Source: Oceanobacillus alkalisoli (GTDB lineage Bacteria > Bacillota > Bacilli > Bacillales > Amphibacillaceae). Taken from it: DNA of 64,000 nucleotides. Below, piece after piece: positions 53,275 to 63,600 of the stretch; the stretch's first letter is position 1; every line of letters begins with the position of its first letter. The stretch lies in assembly GCF_021556485.1 (NCBI RefSeq), contig NZ_JAKGBW010000014.1, positions 1 to 64,000 of the forward strand, read 5' to 3'. A program made the translations under genes and the position numbers. Below the pieces are notes generated by a model that was not told the DNA's origin, searched no databases, and saw only the letters and a list, made by a program, of their open reading frames with translations.

Positions 53275-55479
53275 TCATTCCTCTGTATCAACAAATTTTG
53301 TAAACGTAAATTCTGCGAGCTCTCCGAATCCTGCTCGTATATCATTTACAGCTTCTTCACTTAATTCATCACCCGGTTCAAAAGAATGACCGGTATCTAG
53401 TAAGCTTGCATAGGTTTCTGTTGCCAAATCCTCTACATAACCATCTTTAAACCGATCCTTGTCCACGTCATAAAATGTTGTAGAAATCATTCTTCCAGCT
53501 TCATACGATTCGAAAACTTCAATCGTGCCATTTTTATAAATGGAGAGCGAACGCCGTATTGCGCTTTCTTCGGCCTTATACGGTTTTGACTTCTTATCCG
53601 TAATCGTATAGATTTCTTGGATCCACGGCTTTTCATTGGAATGCGTGCCTACAATCATTTCCTCGAACCCATCGCCATTTAAATCGGCAAAAACATATCC
53701 ATAGTCAAGTGGAAGAGGACTTGGCTCGTATTGATTTGGTCCTAAATTCCCCTCTTTTTCTAAATCAGACGGATTCCATTGCTCATCGATGGCTGTCCGA
53801 TACGTCTCCACCAATTCGTTATAATAGGGAGGGATGTCACTCGTAAATAGAACGGGATTTAACGAGTTGGCTACATTTAATAGCGGATAAGAATCCTTTT
53901 CCCCTTTCTGCTCTATGACGATATGTGTTGTACTTTCAATTAAACGTTCCTTCACTTGATCAGCAGTAAAGTCCGGATTGTGAGACCAAACAAGCGCAGC
54001 CGCTCCAGATACCATCGGTGCGGCAAAGGATGTGCCAGACCATGGTTTATTTTCCGCTGGTTCCCCATAATTTTCCTTTAGCTCCATATTGATCTCTTCA
54101 GAAGGAGCAGCGATATCCACCGAATTTCCATACCCACGATTCACTGGTGATTCATACCTGTTACCTAACTTTTCAGCACCTCCGACAACGATAATGTGGC
54201 TTCGTATATCTTCTAAACGATGATTCAATTTACCATCTACTTTATCAAATGTATCCGGATTGATATTAGCAAAAAAACCAGTATATTCTGCTGCAGCTTG
54301 ACTTTTTTCAGATGGTTTCTCCTCGTTATCCTCTTCACCCTCCTTATACGGTTTAAAACCATTCCCAGCACTTTGGACAAACAAAAAGTCATAGCCAGAA
54401 TCCAGAAGACTATCTAATGCCACAATGAGAGCTGCTGAATTTAAATCATTTTTCTTTTGAATTGCTTCCAAGTACGCGTCATAAGTTTCGTAAGAAGAGT
54501 CATTTGTCTTTTCAAAGTTCAACTCACTTACCGGTCGTTCTCCCCATGAATTATTGATGATTTTCGCGCCATCCTCAACAATGTATTTAAGCCCTGCAAT
54601 AACTTCGTGGTTAACGACTGCATCGGAACGTGCGTCCCTTTCAAATGCATCGTTCATACTCCAAAATGCAACATCCACTGCTCCAGCAGCAACTCCACGG
54701 ATTCCCTGTGAGTGCATATCTCCTCCTATAATTTTAGTAACAACTTCTGCATGCGTACTGTTGGATGCACTTTCGGACGGAGACTTTACCTCGACTTTCT
54801 CTAAAGCAGGATCATTTTTATCTAGATTACCCAATTCCACTACATCCACTCGGACTCTTTCAAATTCCTTATGGTTACGATCCATATAATCCCACGCAGA
54901 ATAAGCATGAATGGAATCAAGCCACCATTTACGATCGTCTTCTTCATATTCTACCTTATTGATGCCGCCTGTCTGGGAATCTTCCGAATTTAAGTCAGAA
55001 GGAAAGATTGGTGTTGATAGCCCAGCATATTTCACCGACTCCTCATCCATTAGACGATCTGCCAACTGCTGAAGCTCATGATAGGAATCCGCTTCTACCT
55101 GAAGTTGAAGGGTATTCATCGCTCCCTGTAATCTTCCACCCATATTCCCTTCTACTAAATGAGCTAGCTCCTCTGCATCCTTATCCGATAGTTCCCCAAC
55201 AAGGAAAACATCCAATATATTTTTATAATACGTTAATCTTTCTTCACGGTCATAAACGATATCCTCATCTGTTGGAAGGAAGACATAATCCCCGTTCTCA
55301 TAACGGATGGTTCTTTTTTCATCTCCTTTATTATTTTGTTCTTGCCCAAGCTTTTCCGACTGCTCTGTTTCCATTTCCTCTCCTGATTGCTCGGCATTTT
55401 TATTGGTTGAAAAAAACCATACAGCCGCTAATGTAACCAGAAGTGCTAATACTATCGTTACATTTCGTTTTTTCTTCAA
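53275..55479 (-). CDS. Membrane-anchored S8 (subtilisin-like) protease with FG-GAP-like C-terminus
   Basis: About 734 residues from a TTG start that sits seven bases after AAAGGAG (the longer ATG frames lack a good site). One N-terminal membrane helix (NVTIVLALLVTLAAVWFF) is followed by an acidic linker, so the protein is exported and anchored. The S8 fold shows the His in STHAEVVTKIIGG, the oxyanion Asn in FVQSAGNG and the Ser in GTSFAAPMVSGAAAL. The Asp motif reads VRVDVVELGNLD, with Glu where the catalytic Asp is expected. A region with a calcium-loop-like LNGDGFEEMIVG follows. Substrate and role are unknown. Confidence 0.75.
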   Translation of the reverse strand: MKKKRNVTIVLALLVTLAAVWFFSTNKNAEQSGEEMETEQSEKLGQEQNNKGDEKRTIRYENGDYVFLPTDEDIVYDREERLTYYKNILDVFLVGELSDKDAEELAHLVEGNMGGRLQGAMNTLQLQVEADSYHELQQLADRLMDEESVKYAGLSTPIFPSDLNSEDSQTGGINKVEYEEDDRKWWLDSIHAYSAWDYMDRNHKEFERVRVDVVELGNLDKNDPALEKVEVKSPSESASNSTHAEVVTKIIGGDMHSQGIRGVAAGAVDVAFWSMNDAFERDARSDAVVNHEVIAGLKYIVEDGAKIINNSWGERPVSELNFEKTNDSSYETYDAYLEAIQKKNDLNSAALIVALDSLLDSGYDFLFVQSAGNGFKPYKEGEEDNEEKPSEKSQAAAEYTGFFANINPDTFDKVDGKLNHRLEDIRSHIIVVGGAEKLGNRYESPVNRGYGNSVDIAAPSEEINMELKENYGEPAENKPWSGTSFAAPMVSGAAALVWSHNPDFTADQVKERLIESTTHIVIEQKGEKDSYPLLNVANSLNPVLFTSDIPPYYNELVETYRTAIDEQWNPSDLEKEGNLGPNQYEPSPLPLDYGYVFADLNGDGFEEMIVGTHSNEKPWIQEIYTITDKKSKPYKAEESAIRRSLSIYKNGTIEVFESYEAGRMISTTFYDVDKDRFKDGYVEDLATETYASLLDTGHSFEPGDELSEEAVNDIRAGFGELAEFTFTKFVDTEE

Positions 55480-55599
55480 GATACTTCTCCTTTGTAATTT
55501 CTTTATGTCACTTTCTATCATTATAACTCTATCATGCACTTGGATAGAATTGGAAAGAAATAAAAAAATAACTTTTTTTATGTCCACAAGCATTACATA

Positions 55600-55789
55600 T
55601 AGGGGTTCAGGGAGTCATGATTAGAATGATCCTCTGTGCTGCTTCCTTTGGTTTTCTTGATATGGGAGTTCATTTTTTCAGAAAAAAATAATTACTTACG
55701 ACTTGTTCCTCGGATCGGATATTAGCCGCTCAGGACTCTCACTCTATAGACTACACCTGATTTATTTCACTAGATTTTAAAGGCCATAC
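55600..55789. other. Intergenic, nothing recognised
   Basis: About 190 bp between the protease gene and the decayed mupG/PTS locus, with no gene seen. Confidence 0.3.
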
Positions 55790-56011
55790 TTACACCCACA
55801 CAATCCGAAACTTCTGATTCCCCTTTATCCGACGCAGAATTGTAGCTACTTTTCCAAGTGCCTGGAGCTGTTCCCTATAGATGGATTGATCTTCCTCTGG
55901 GATGTGGAGCGAAGTAAAAATCGATTCAAATCCCATTTCTCGCATGTTGCGAATATAAGGGATTTGCTTAGCAATTGGTTCACTTCCTAAATAAATAGAA
56001 ATTCCTAACAT
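55790..56011 (-). pseudogene. mupG: MupG-like (DUF871) glycosidase, N-terminal fragment
   Basis: The first 50 or so residues match the start of MupG-type 6-phospho-glycosidases (MLGISIYLGSEPIAKQI, then MGFESIFTSLHIPEED). The intact protein has about 360 residues of TIM barrel plus a C-terminal domain. Here the frame ends after 73 residues, and the last part (KGNQKFRIVWV) looks like a joined C-terminal end, suggesting an internal deletion. Confidence 0.7.
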
Positions 56012-56460
56012 CGTTATACCCCCGATAAATAAAGAGAAGGAGGTCAGAAATTAACCCCCAACTCTTTTTAAAGTTCATTAAATATTGTCTGCCATGTTTT
56101 CCTTGAAACCAAATGTATACGAATAGGAAACCAAATGCATATGAGATAACTAAACCTAGGAAATACGAGAGATATTGTCCATTTGTGATGAATGGAATTA
56201 AGGACAAACCAGAAACACCAATGCCAAAAGACGCCGTACTCATAATTGCTTGAAACGCTCCCCTAACGGAAGCACCCATACAAGCTGTTAGGAACGGTCT
56301 ACCTAATGGTAAGATTACCCCCTACATTAACGGTTCACCAATCCCAAGGAATCCAACGGGTGTACTTCCTTTAATAATATTCCGCAAGCGTTTGTTCTTT
56401 GTTTTCACATAGATCGCTAGTGCTGCACCAACTTGGCCAGCTCCACCCATTGCTGATCAA
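55980..56460 (-). pseudogene. PTS IIC (MurP-like), C-terminal fragment with stop
   Basis: Minus-strand reading from about 56460 gives [20 protein letters not shown], then [13 protein letters not shown], a TAG, and GVILPLGRPFLTACMG before the final helices. It matches the C-terminal part of sucrose/MurNAc-type PTS IIBC proteins. The stop replaces a residue expected to be Tyr (LIYGV). The adjacent mupG remnant supports a former MurNAc (murP-mupG) locus. Confidence 0.7.
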
Positions 56461-57460
56461 TATACCAGCTTTTATGCCAGGTTCTGCGGATTCGGACATT
56501 TTATCGTTTTTGGAACAAATGGTTTCTGATGCCCAACTTTACTTTTATAAAAATGAATGGGGACTGAATTTTATAGGGTATTCTTTCCTGCATGATCATA
56601 AGGCTTTTACGGTAACCATTGGACCTTTTTTTAATTATCAACTGATTTTATGTGAGGTTATCCAATAAATGCAACCTCAGTCACAATCAAAGAGAAGATT
56701 TAAAACTTGTCTGTGACCAAATCCACATATTGCCCATCGATAAGATAAGAAGTTATTCTACAATCCTCCAGTTATTCGATAGGATGATGGGAACGGAATA
56801 CGATCCCATGATTATTGAAACCGTTGATCATCCCGATGAAGAGAATAACAATGATAGATTGAATAAAAATCAGGATGCCAAATTGATCAAATCAAGGTAT
56901 AAAATCGAGAGGGATTTTATTCAAGCTATCCAAAATGGAAATAAAGAAACAGCCTAAGGGTTGTTAAATGACAATAAATTGTCGTTTTCTTTTTCATATT
57001 ACTTTCCAATTCAAACTATGAGGACGTTAAAACATCTGGCGGTTATCAAAAATACGTTATTTCGAACAGCAGCCCTACAGGGTGGTGTCCCCCCATTTTT
57101 ATTCACCGCCTTTCTGAAAAATTTGCTTTTAAATTGGAGGCTACAAACCAATTGGAAAGGTTTAATCAACTAGGGGATGAGATGGTTGAAGAATATTGTG
57201 ATTTAGTCAACTCATTTCCTTTAAACAAATATTCCATATTAATTCAGACTGCCCTGGAGCACATCATTAGTTTTTATAACAAAAAAATAGATGTAGAGGA
57301 ATTAGCACAGATTACCTTCACCCATCCCAATCACTTAGCGCGAAGATTCAAAGAAGAGACGGGAAGGACAATGACAGAATATCAACAGACGTTAAGAATA
57401 AATAAGGCGAAGTATTTACTGGAAACGGGATTATATCCTAATTCAAAGATCCATTTTTAG
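56440..57460 (+). pseudogene. AraC-family regulator, multiply frameshifted
   Basis: Four plus-strand frames carry successive parts of one regulator: a sensor piece (SDILSFLEQMVSDAQLYFYK, then FTVTIGPFF), a linker (PIDKIRSYSTILQLF), RTLKHLAVIKNTLFRTAALQ with GGVPPF, and the AraC helix-turn-helix (VEELAQITFTHPNHLARRFK, then TEYQQTLRINKAKYLLE). At least three frame changes and a stop interrupt it. The second helix-turn-helix end is missing. Confidence 0.7.
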
Positions 57461-57624
57461 TGCCCTACAGCAAATACAAGAATTGCTGGTATTTTCCTGG
57501 CAATTAAAACAGCATTCTCAGAAGTTTAAATTTATATTTATAGTCCTATGGATACGTATTCCCTTTTTAAAAAGCCTGCAAAGCAAATATAATCAATAAC
57601 GGGGGTTTATTATGAAGTATGCAA

Positions 57625-57670
57625 AATTTCCAAAAACCAAGCAAAGGATACAGCTTGATTTTTGGAAATT
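57625..57670. repeat. Inverted repeat between converging genes
   Basis: AATTTCCAAAAA pairs exactly with TTTTTGGAAATT, and AAGC/GCTT extends the stem inside. It lies between the AraC remnant and hyuB and could be a terminator. Confidence 0.45.
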
Positions 57671-57768
57671 ATCATCAATAAAAGTATTGGTTTGGTTTTA
57701 TGAATGATTCAGGTAAATAGTTTTTATAATCAATAAAACTTTTTTAGATTATTATCCTACAAGTATCC

Positions 57769-59550
57769 TTATTGTTTATTTGATAGAGAATCTCTTATTT
57801 CCTCCGTCTTGAAATAATTAATTTCATTAGCATCATTCAAAACAACTCCATATTGGTCTAGAACCTGTTCTAATTTAACATAACCATCTAAGTAATCTTC
57901 GTAGACAGCTTCTGGATCTCTTTCTAACGGATTGCCGTAGCCACCACCGCATGGACCTTTCATTTTTATAGTACTTCCTTTCTTGACAACCATATTAGGA
58001 ATTTTAGAGGGTAACACCGTGTTTGTTCCATTAGGAGAACTAATTAGAATAGAGCCCACCTTTCCATCTTCCCCTCCATCAAAGCCCCATGGTTCGTATT
58101 TATTTCCATCTCCTTCTAATGAAAAGCTACCATCTGCTAGAAAAGTAATCTCCCTTATTGAACCAATACCTCCGCGCCATTTCCCCGGAGAACAGGCATT
58201 ATTTCTTAATTCATACTTTGTAACACGCAAGGGATAGTGTGACTCAATATCTTCTATAGGATTATTTCTTGTATTTGCGTATAGTGTATCTACTGCATCC
58301 ATGCCATCTTTTCCAAAACGCCCACCATAGCTACCTTCCATAATATCCATATAAACCCAATAATCACCTTCTCTTTTCCCACTTAGCGCCAAAGCTTTTA
58401 AATTCCCTATACCTGCACTTACCTGTCTAGGTATAGCCTGAGCTAACGCCCTCATTAATGTATCGGCTACAACATTTCCAGGTACAAATCTAGCAATTGT
58501 TGGGGCAGGAAATATCGGATTACATAAAGAACCCTTTGGTGCTATAATTTTTATCGGACGTATTAAACCTGAATTATGTGGAAAATGCCCAAACTTTTCA
58601 GAGTCCAGTAATATCGAGCGTAATGTGAGATAAACTGCAATATCCACTGTACCAATAAAAGGCATATTAATAGGTCTATTATCAAGCTGTGGAGATGTTC
58701 CTGTTAAATCCACAGTCAAGTCATCATCAGCTACAGTTAGTGACACTACAATTTTTAGATCTTTCTCCTGCGGGTCAGAACTATCTAGGAAACCATCCAT
58801 TAATCCTTCCGCACGATAAGTGCCATTCGGAAGTTTACTTATCGCATTCCTCATCATTTTTTCCGAATAATCCATTAACCCTTCCGCTGTTGCTTTGACA
58901 GTGTCAAGTCCATATTTTTCAACGATTTCCAGATATCTTTCCGCTCCCATTTTAGTTGTCGCAACCTGTGCCCTAATATCACCTACTACCATATCAGAGG
59001 ATCTTATATTATCTTTTAGAACATTCCATAAGAACTTATTTTCTTTCCCCTTTTCATAAAGTTTAATTGCTTTAAATTGAAGCCCTTCTGCATAAGCATC
59101 TACAGCATCAATTATCCCACTACTTCCGGGTGTCGATGCACCAACATCTAAATGATGTGCAGTAATCACCGAAAAACCGATAAGCCGCCCTTCGCGAAAT
59201 ACTGGAACACAAATACCAAAATCCGGTCCATGAGAGGCTCCATGATATGCCGAATTATGCAAAATCACATCTCCAGGATAAAATTTATCGCCTCTTTCCT
59301 CCATTATTTCTCTAATTCCTTTGACGTATCCTGGTATTGGACCCGATTGAAGTGGTGTGCTATGGGAGGATTCACATAGCTGTTGACCACGTATATCCAC
59401 TAGTGCACAACCATAATCCTCTGATTCTCGAATAATGCTTGAATACGACATTCGTCCGAATTTGTGTCCCATTTCAACAGCGACACTTTCCAAGGCGCCT
59501 AATACCACCTGCATGGTGACTGGATCAATAGATTTTGTTTTAGTTGTCAC
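57769..59550 (-). CDS. hyuB: Hydantoinase B / N-methylhydantoinase beta-type subunit
   Basis: A 593-residue HyuB/acetone carboxylase-type subunit. Family features are VTMQVVLGALESVAVEMGHK at the start, NSAYHGASHGPDF, and the C-terminal GPCGGGYGNPLERDPEAV. It works with HyuA to open hydantoin or oxoproline-like rings with ATP. The GTG start follows HyuA by two bases after its stop, so the two are translated together. Confidence 0.9.
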   Translation of the reverse strand: MTTKTKSIDPVTMQVVLGALESVAVEMGHKFGRMSYSSIIRESEDYGCALVDIRGQQLCESSHSTPLQSGPIPGYVKGIREIMEERGDKFYPGDVILHNSAYHGASHGPDFGICVPVFREGRLIGFSVITAHHLDVGASTPGSSGIIDAVDAYAEGLQFKAIKLYEKGKENKFLWNVLKDNIRSSDMVVGDIRAQVATTKMGAERYLEIVEKYGLDTVKATAEGLMDYSEKMMRNAISKLPNGTYRAEGLMDGFLDSSDPQEKDLKIVVSLTVADDDLTVDLTGTSPQLDNRPINMPFIGTVDIAVYLTLRSILLDSEKFGHFPHNSGLIRPIKIIAPKGSLCNPIFPAPTIARFVPGNVVADTLMRALAQAIPRQVSAGIGNLKALALSGKREGDYWVYMDIMEGSYGGRFGKDGMDAVDTLYANTRNNPIEDIESHYPLRVTKYELRNNACSPGKWRGGIGSIREITFLADGSFSLEGDGNKYEPWGFDGGEDGKVGSILISSPNGTNTVLPSKIPNMVVKKGSTIKMKGPCGGGYGNPLERDPEAVYEDYLDGYVKLEQVLDQYGVVLNDANEINYFKTEEIRDSLSNKQ

Positions 59551-59552
59551 TA

Positions 59553-61625
59553 TTATTCACCCACCTTAATTAATAAATTCCCAAACTTTTCGACGACGGC
59601 TTGTGAGCCTGGGGGCACTACAATAGTTGTATCTTTTTGGATGATGATTGCTGGTCCGTCAAGCGCTTTTCCTACAGGTATTAATTCTCGTTGGTAATGT
59701 ACTGTATCTATCTTCTGAAGTTTTCCCTTACTTCGAAATACCACTTCCTTACTACTTATTTTCGCATCATCTAATCTTTCACTTCTTTCTATTTTTTCTT
59801 TTTCCAATTTCGGCATTTTCCCTACACCCGTAACACGAATATTAACAATTTCTATTATCGCTTCTTCAAAGGCGTGCCCATATTCCTTTTTGTGCATTTC
59901 ATGAAACAACTTCAAAACCTCATTCATATTTTCATTATTCAAATCTTCGTCAGGTAGGGGGACTCGCAATTCATAACCCTGCCCTTTGTATCTACATTCC
60001 GCAAATCGATTCATATGAATGGATTCATTTTTCATATTATCTTTCTTCAATTGATCACTTAATTCTTTTTCTAGTTCTTGAATATCTTGATTTAACATTT
60101 CAAGATTTAATGAATTACTTAACATAAACTGAGTTTTTACAACATCATATTTCAAATCTGTAGTTAATAAACCAGTTGCAGAATTAATTCCAGGATAAGG
60201 CGGAACTATTACTTCAGGTATTTGTAACTCTTTTGCCACATCTACTGCATGAAGTGGACCTGCTCCCCCAAATGCAACCAATGAGAATTCTCTTGGATCA
60301 ATTCCTTTTTGAATTGTTTTTTCTCTTATAGTATTCGCCATATTATTATTCACAACTCTTAAAACACCTTCAGCAGCCTCATCTTTTTCCATATCCAATT
60401 CCTGAGCCAGTTCTTCAATTACTTTGTGTGAAGCATCCTCATAAAACGCCATCTCTCCACCCAGGAAATTATCACTATCCAACCTTCCCAATACAACATT
60501 TGCATCGCTCACGGTTGGTAATTTCCCACCACGTCCGTAGCATGCGGGACCAGGAAAAGACCCAGCACTTTGGGGACCAACTTTAAAAAAACCACCTTCA
60601 TCAACATGTGCTATACTTCCCCCACCCGCCCCTATCGTATGAATATCAATCATAGGCACCATTACGGGATAGCCAGCTATCCATGTATCCCGTGCGGAGG
60701 TCTCACCAAACTTACCTTCCATAACAATACCGATATCTGCGCTTGTTCCACCGATGTCAAAGGTGATTAGGTTGTTTTTATTGGATAACGACCCAGCAAA
60801 TGCACCGCCTAATACACCTGCTGCTGGTCCAGACACTAAAGTGTTAACCGGCTTTGATGCAACACTTTCAGGAGTACCAACTCCTCCATTTGAGCACATA
60901 ATGTGCAAATCAGCTTTCATATTTATTTCTTTTAACCGTGATGATAGTTTATTAATATAACTTTTAACTTTTGGCCCTATAAACCCGTTAATGCTTGCGG
61001 TAGTAAATCTCTCAAACTCTCGATATTGAGGGGATATATCAGATGAGTTCGTTATAAACGCCTCAGGATATTCTTCTTTGATTAACTCAACAATCCTTTC
61101 TTCATGCTCTGGATTTATATAAGAAAAAAGTAAACCTACTACAATAGATTCAACACCTTGCTCTTTTAATTCATTTATTGCAGTTCTTACTTCATCTTCA
61201 TTTAATGGTTCTATAACCTCACCTTTCTTCGGCCCCATACGTTCCGTTACCGTTTTCCGATATCTTCTCTTTACTAATGGACGAGCTTGCCATGGTATAT
61301 CTTGCATAATCGAATAATTCTCTGGTCTTTGGTGCCGGCCAATGTGGATAATATCGCGATAGCCCTTCGTTGTAATCATTCCTATAATAGAACCATCAAA
61401 TTCCAAAATAGAGTTCGTCCCTATTGTAGTACCATGAAAAATATGTTCAATATCTTCTATTACTAAGTTATTCGATTGAGCCAGTTCAGAAATTCCTGTT
61501 AAAATACCAATCGATGGGTCTTCTGTGGTAGTCGGTGTTTTATGAATAAAGGACTGTTTTTCCTCTGTATCATTGTAAAATATGTCGGTAAATGTACCAC
61601 CTACATCAATTCCGAGCAGTCGCAT
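59553..61625 (-). CDS. hyuA: Hydantoinase A / N-methylhydantoinase alpha-type subunit
   Basis: A 690-residue HyuA/oxoprolinase-type ATPase. The N-terminal phosphate-binding motif [16 protein letters not shown] is present, followed by [26 protein letters not shown] and [13 protein letters not shown], typical of the ASKHA fold of this family. It starts behind AAGGAGGGCC. With HyuB and the upstream hydantoinase and transporter genes it forms a ring-opening pathway; the exact substrate is not fixed by sequence. Confidence 0.9.
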   Translation of the reverse strand: MRLLGIDVGGTFTDIFYNDTEEKQSFIHKTPTTTEDPSIGILTGISELAQSNNLVIEDIEHIFHGTTIGTNSILEFDGSIIGMITTKGYRDIIHIGRHQRPENYSIMQDIPWQARPLVKRRYRKTVTERMGPKKGEVIEPLNEDEVRTAINELKEQGVESIVVGLLFSYINPEHEERIVELIKEEYPEAFITNSSDISPQYREFERFTTASINGFIGPKVKSYINKLSSRLKEINMKADLHIMCSNGGVGTPESVASKPVNTLVSGPAAGVLGGAFAGSLSNKNNLITFDIGGTSADIGIVMEGKFGETSARDTWIAGYPVMVPMIDIHTIGAGGGSIAHVDEGGFFKVGPQSAGSFPGPACYGRGGKLPTVSDANVVLGRLDSDNFLGGEMAFYEDASHKVIEELAQELDMEKDEAAEGVLRVVNNNMANTIREKTIQKGIDPREFSLVAFGGAGPLHAVDVAKELQIPEVIVPPYPGINSATGLLTTDLKYDVVKTQFMLSNSLNLEMLNQDIQELEKELSDQLKKDNMKNESIHMNRFAECRYKGQGYELRVPLPDEDLNNENMNEVLKLFHEMHKKEYGHAFEEAIIEIVNIRVTGVGKMPKLEKEKIERSERLDDAKISSKEVVFRSKGKLQKIDTVHYQRELIPVGKALDGPAIIIQKDTTIVVPPGSQAVVEKFGNLLIKVGE

Positions 61626-62043
61626 AGTGGCCCTCCTTGTATTATTGAGTTTACTAATACATTTTTTTGAATTACTTTTAAAAGTAATTCAGTTCCTTTC
61701 ACAATATCTTCTTTACTTGCCTATTCTGACTTAGATGTTATTTTTTCAAAATATTGAAGGCTAGTGTAATCAAAAAGAATAAATAGCAACATTGATTATA
61801 AAACTAAAAGGTGAAATCAAAGTTAATCCAGTATAGGGTAACACTGTATTCAAATCTTTACATAGTTTTGCGGGTATGTTAGCGTGGCTAGAAATGTTTA
61901 GCTTTTTTGGAAAACTGGCCTTCCTAGCGTAGAAATCACACCCGCATGAAGCCCATGTCAAGCCTAAAAGGTTATTACTGATATTTTTATTAGAGAGTTG
62001 CTTGAAACTACCTTTTTGCGCTTAAAAGATTGATGTATATTCC
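61626..62043. other. Gap within the hydantoin operon
   Basis: A 418-bp stretch between the transporter and hyuA. Apart from the palindromic element at 61855-61964, no gene is seen. It may contain a promoter for hyuAB. Confidence 0.4.
61855..61964. repeat. CTTTACATAG-ended palindromic element, copy 2
   Basis: Opens CTTTACATAG and closes CCCATGTCAAGCC, with inner arms GCGGGTATG and CACACCCGC, and a core (GTGGCTAGAA/TTCCTAGCG) that pairs. Ends match the element at 50588-50693 while the core differs. Confidence 0.55.
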
Positions 62044-63375
62044 TTACTGTGCTTTTTCTAAAGTATCATGTTGAACTTGTGGAAATATTTTATTCCCCAC
62101 CCAATAGGCAAGTGCACTTATTGGTAGACCTACCATCCATGAAATAGAGAGGAACATTATCCCGAAAATTCCACCTATTATTAATGCGACAAAACCAAGC
62201 CATTTATACTTGATGTTTGGATCATATAATTCATCTATATTTAATTTAGTTTTTCTTACAAGAAAATAATCAGCTAACATCACACCAAATAAAGGGCCTA
62301 AAAATGCCGAATAAATACCTATTAAGGCGTTAAATGCAGCATTATCAATCAATAGCCATGGAAACGTAACGACACCCAATAATCCTACAATGATAGCAGC
62401 TAATCCCCATCTCACATTAAAAGTTTCCATAAGGACAACAGCAGGCGGGATTATATTCAATGTTAAATTCGTCGTCACTTGAGCAACTATTATGAATAAC
62501 AAAAACACAATTGCTACAAAATCATTAGGAATTACATATACCATTGCCGCAATAGGATTGCTAATTTCTGTTACTATTGTGGCAAACATTCCAGAAAATA
62601 GAAGCAATAAATACATTGGTACGATTCCTAGCATATGACCGCCCCAATTATTTAGCTTTGTTGGTTTCAAATAGCGAGTTAAATCAGCGATGTTTACTGC
62701 CCCTGTTAAAAGAATACCTACAGCTGCGGTAATTGCAGCAAAAAATGGCATTCCCCAAGTTCCACCACTTCCTACATGATTTAATATGTCTGCACCACCG
62801 ACAGATACATATCGAGATATAAGGTAAATGAGGAAACCTAACACAACAACCGATAAGGATGAATTAAACCATTTTGCTGTTTCAATCCCATAATAGGTGA
62901 GCCCTATCTGTAAAACCACGAAGCCAACAAATAATATACCAGTCATTTCAACTCCCCAAATTAAATTTACAATATAGCCAGCTGCATCTGCACCAATCCA
63001 TGAACCAATTCCATACCATATAACAGCTGGAAGCACTCGAATTAGTGAAGCAATCCTTGCACCATGAAAGCCAAAGGCAGACCTTGCATGTACAATAAAA
63101 GGAATACCATACCTTAAACCAGCATCAGAATTTATGATGTACATTAATGCCACGATCAAGGTAGAGACAACACTCGCTACAGTTGCTTGTAATATATTTA
63201 ATTGACCGATTGGAGGGACAAAACCTTGACCTACAATAAATAATTGGATTACGATAGTAGAAGAAATCCAAAATGTAAAATAACTCCAAAAGCCAAAAAT
63301 TCGGTCATTGTTAGAAACCGGTTTTAAAGAATCGCGTCTCGAATCTTTTTTTAAGACCGTTGAATTAGATGCCAT
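62044..63375 (-). CDS. NCS1-family transporter (hydantoin/nucleobase type)
   Basis: About 443 residues with 12 predicted helices of the NCS1 family (Mhp1, FurA, CodB relatives). FGFWSYFTFWISSTIVIQLF forms the first helix, with GLRYGIPFIVHARSAFGFHG the family signature. A C-terminal hydrophilic loop carries DELYDPNIKYKW. The second ATG (63375) fits the AGAGGTG spacing. Between a hydantoinase and hyuAB, hydantoin or an allantoin-like compound is the likely substrate. Confidence 0.87.
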   Translation of the reverse strand: MASNSTVLKKDSRRDSLKPVSNNDRIFGFWSYFTFWISSTIVIQLFIVGQGFVPPIGQLNILQATVASVVSTLIVALMYIINSDAGLRYGIPFIVHARSAFGFHGARIASLIRVLPAVIWYGIGSWIGADAAGYIVNLIWGVEMTGILFVGFVVLQIGLTYYGIETAKWFNSSLSVVVLGFLIYLISRYVSVGGADILNHVGSGGTWGMPFFAAITAAVGILLTGAVNIADLTRYLKPTKLNNWGGHMLGIVPMYLLLLFSGMFATIVTEISNPIAAMVYVIPNDFVAIVFLLFIIVAQVTTNLTLNIIPPAVVLMETFNVRWGLAAIIVGLLGVVTFPWLLIDNAAFNALIGIYSAFLGPLFGVMLADYFLVRKTKLNIDELYDPNIKYKWLGFVALIIGGIFGIMFLSISWMVGLPISALAYWVGNKIFPQVQHDTLEKAQ

Positions 63376-63600
63376 CCATTTCACCTCTTATTTTTATTTG
63401 ATTCCCACTCCAGAAGTGCAGACACTAAACCTATCATCAAGGTTACAATGCTTTGTTAAATTAATGTTCAAGACTGAATTACTAATACTTAAAAAATATT
63501 CAGTTTTTTTATAAAACACCACGAGCATTTGTATATTCAATAGAACAGACGGAGAAAAAACATTTTTTCTCCAGGCCTGTTCTAAAACAATAAAGCTAAC

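Noticed and set aside
61770-61961. 63-codon minus-strand frame in the hydantoin operon gap
   Set aside because: It is mostly made of the inverted repeat at 61855-61964 and lacks a ribosome binding site.
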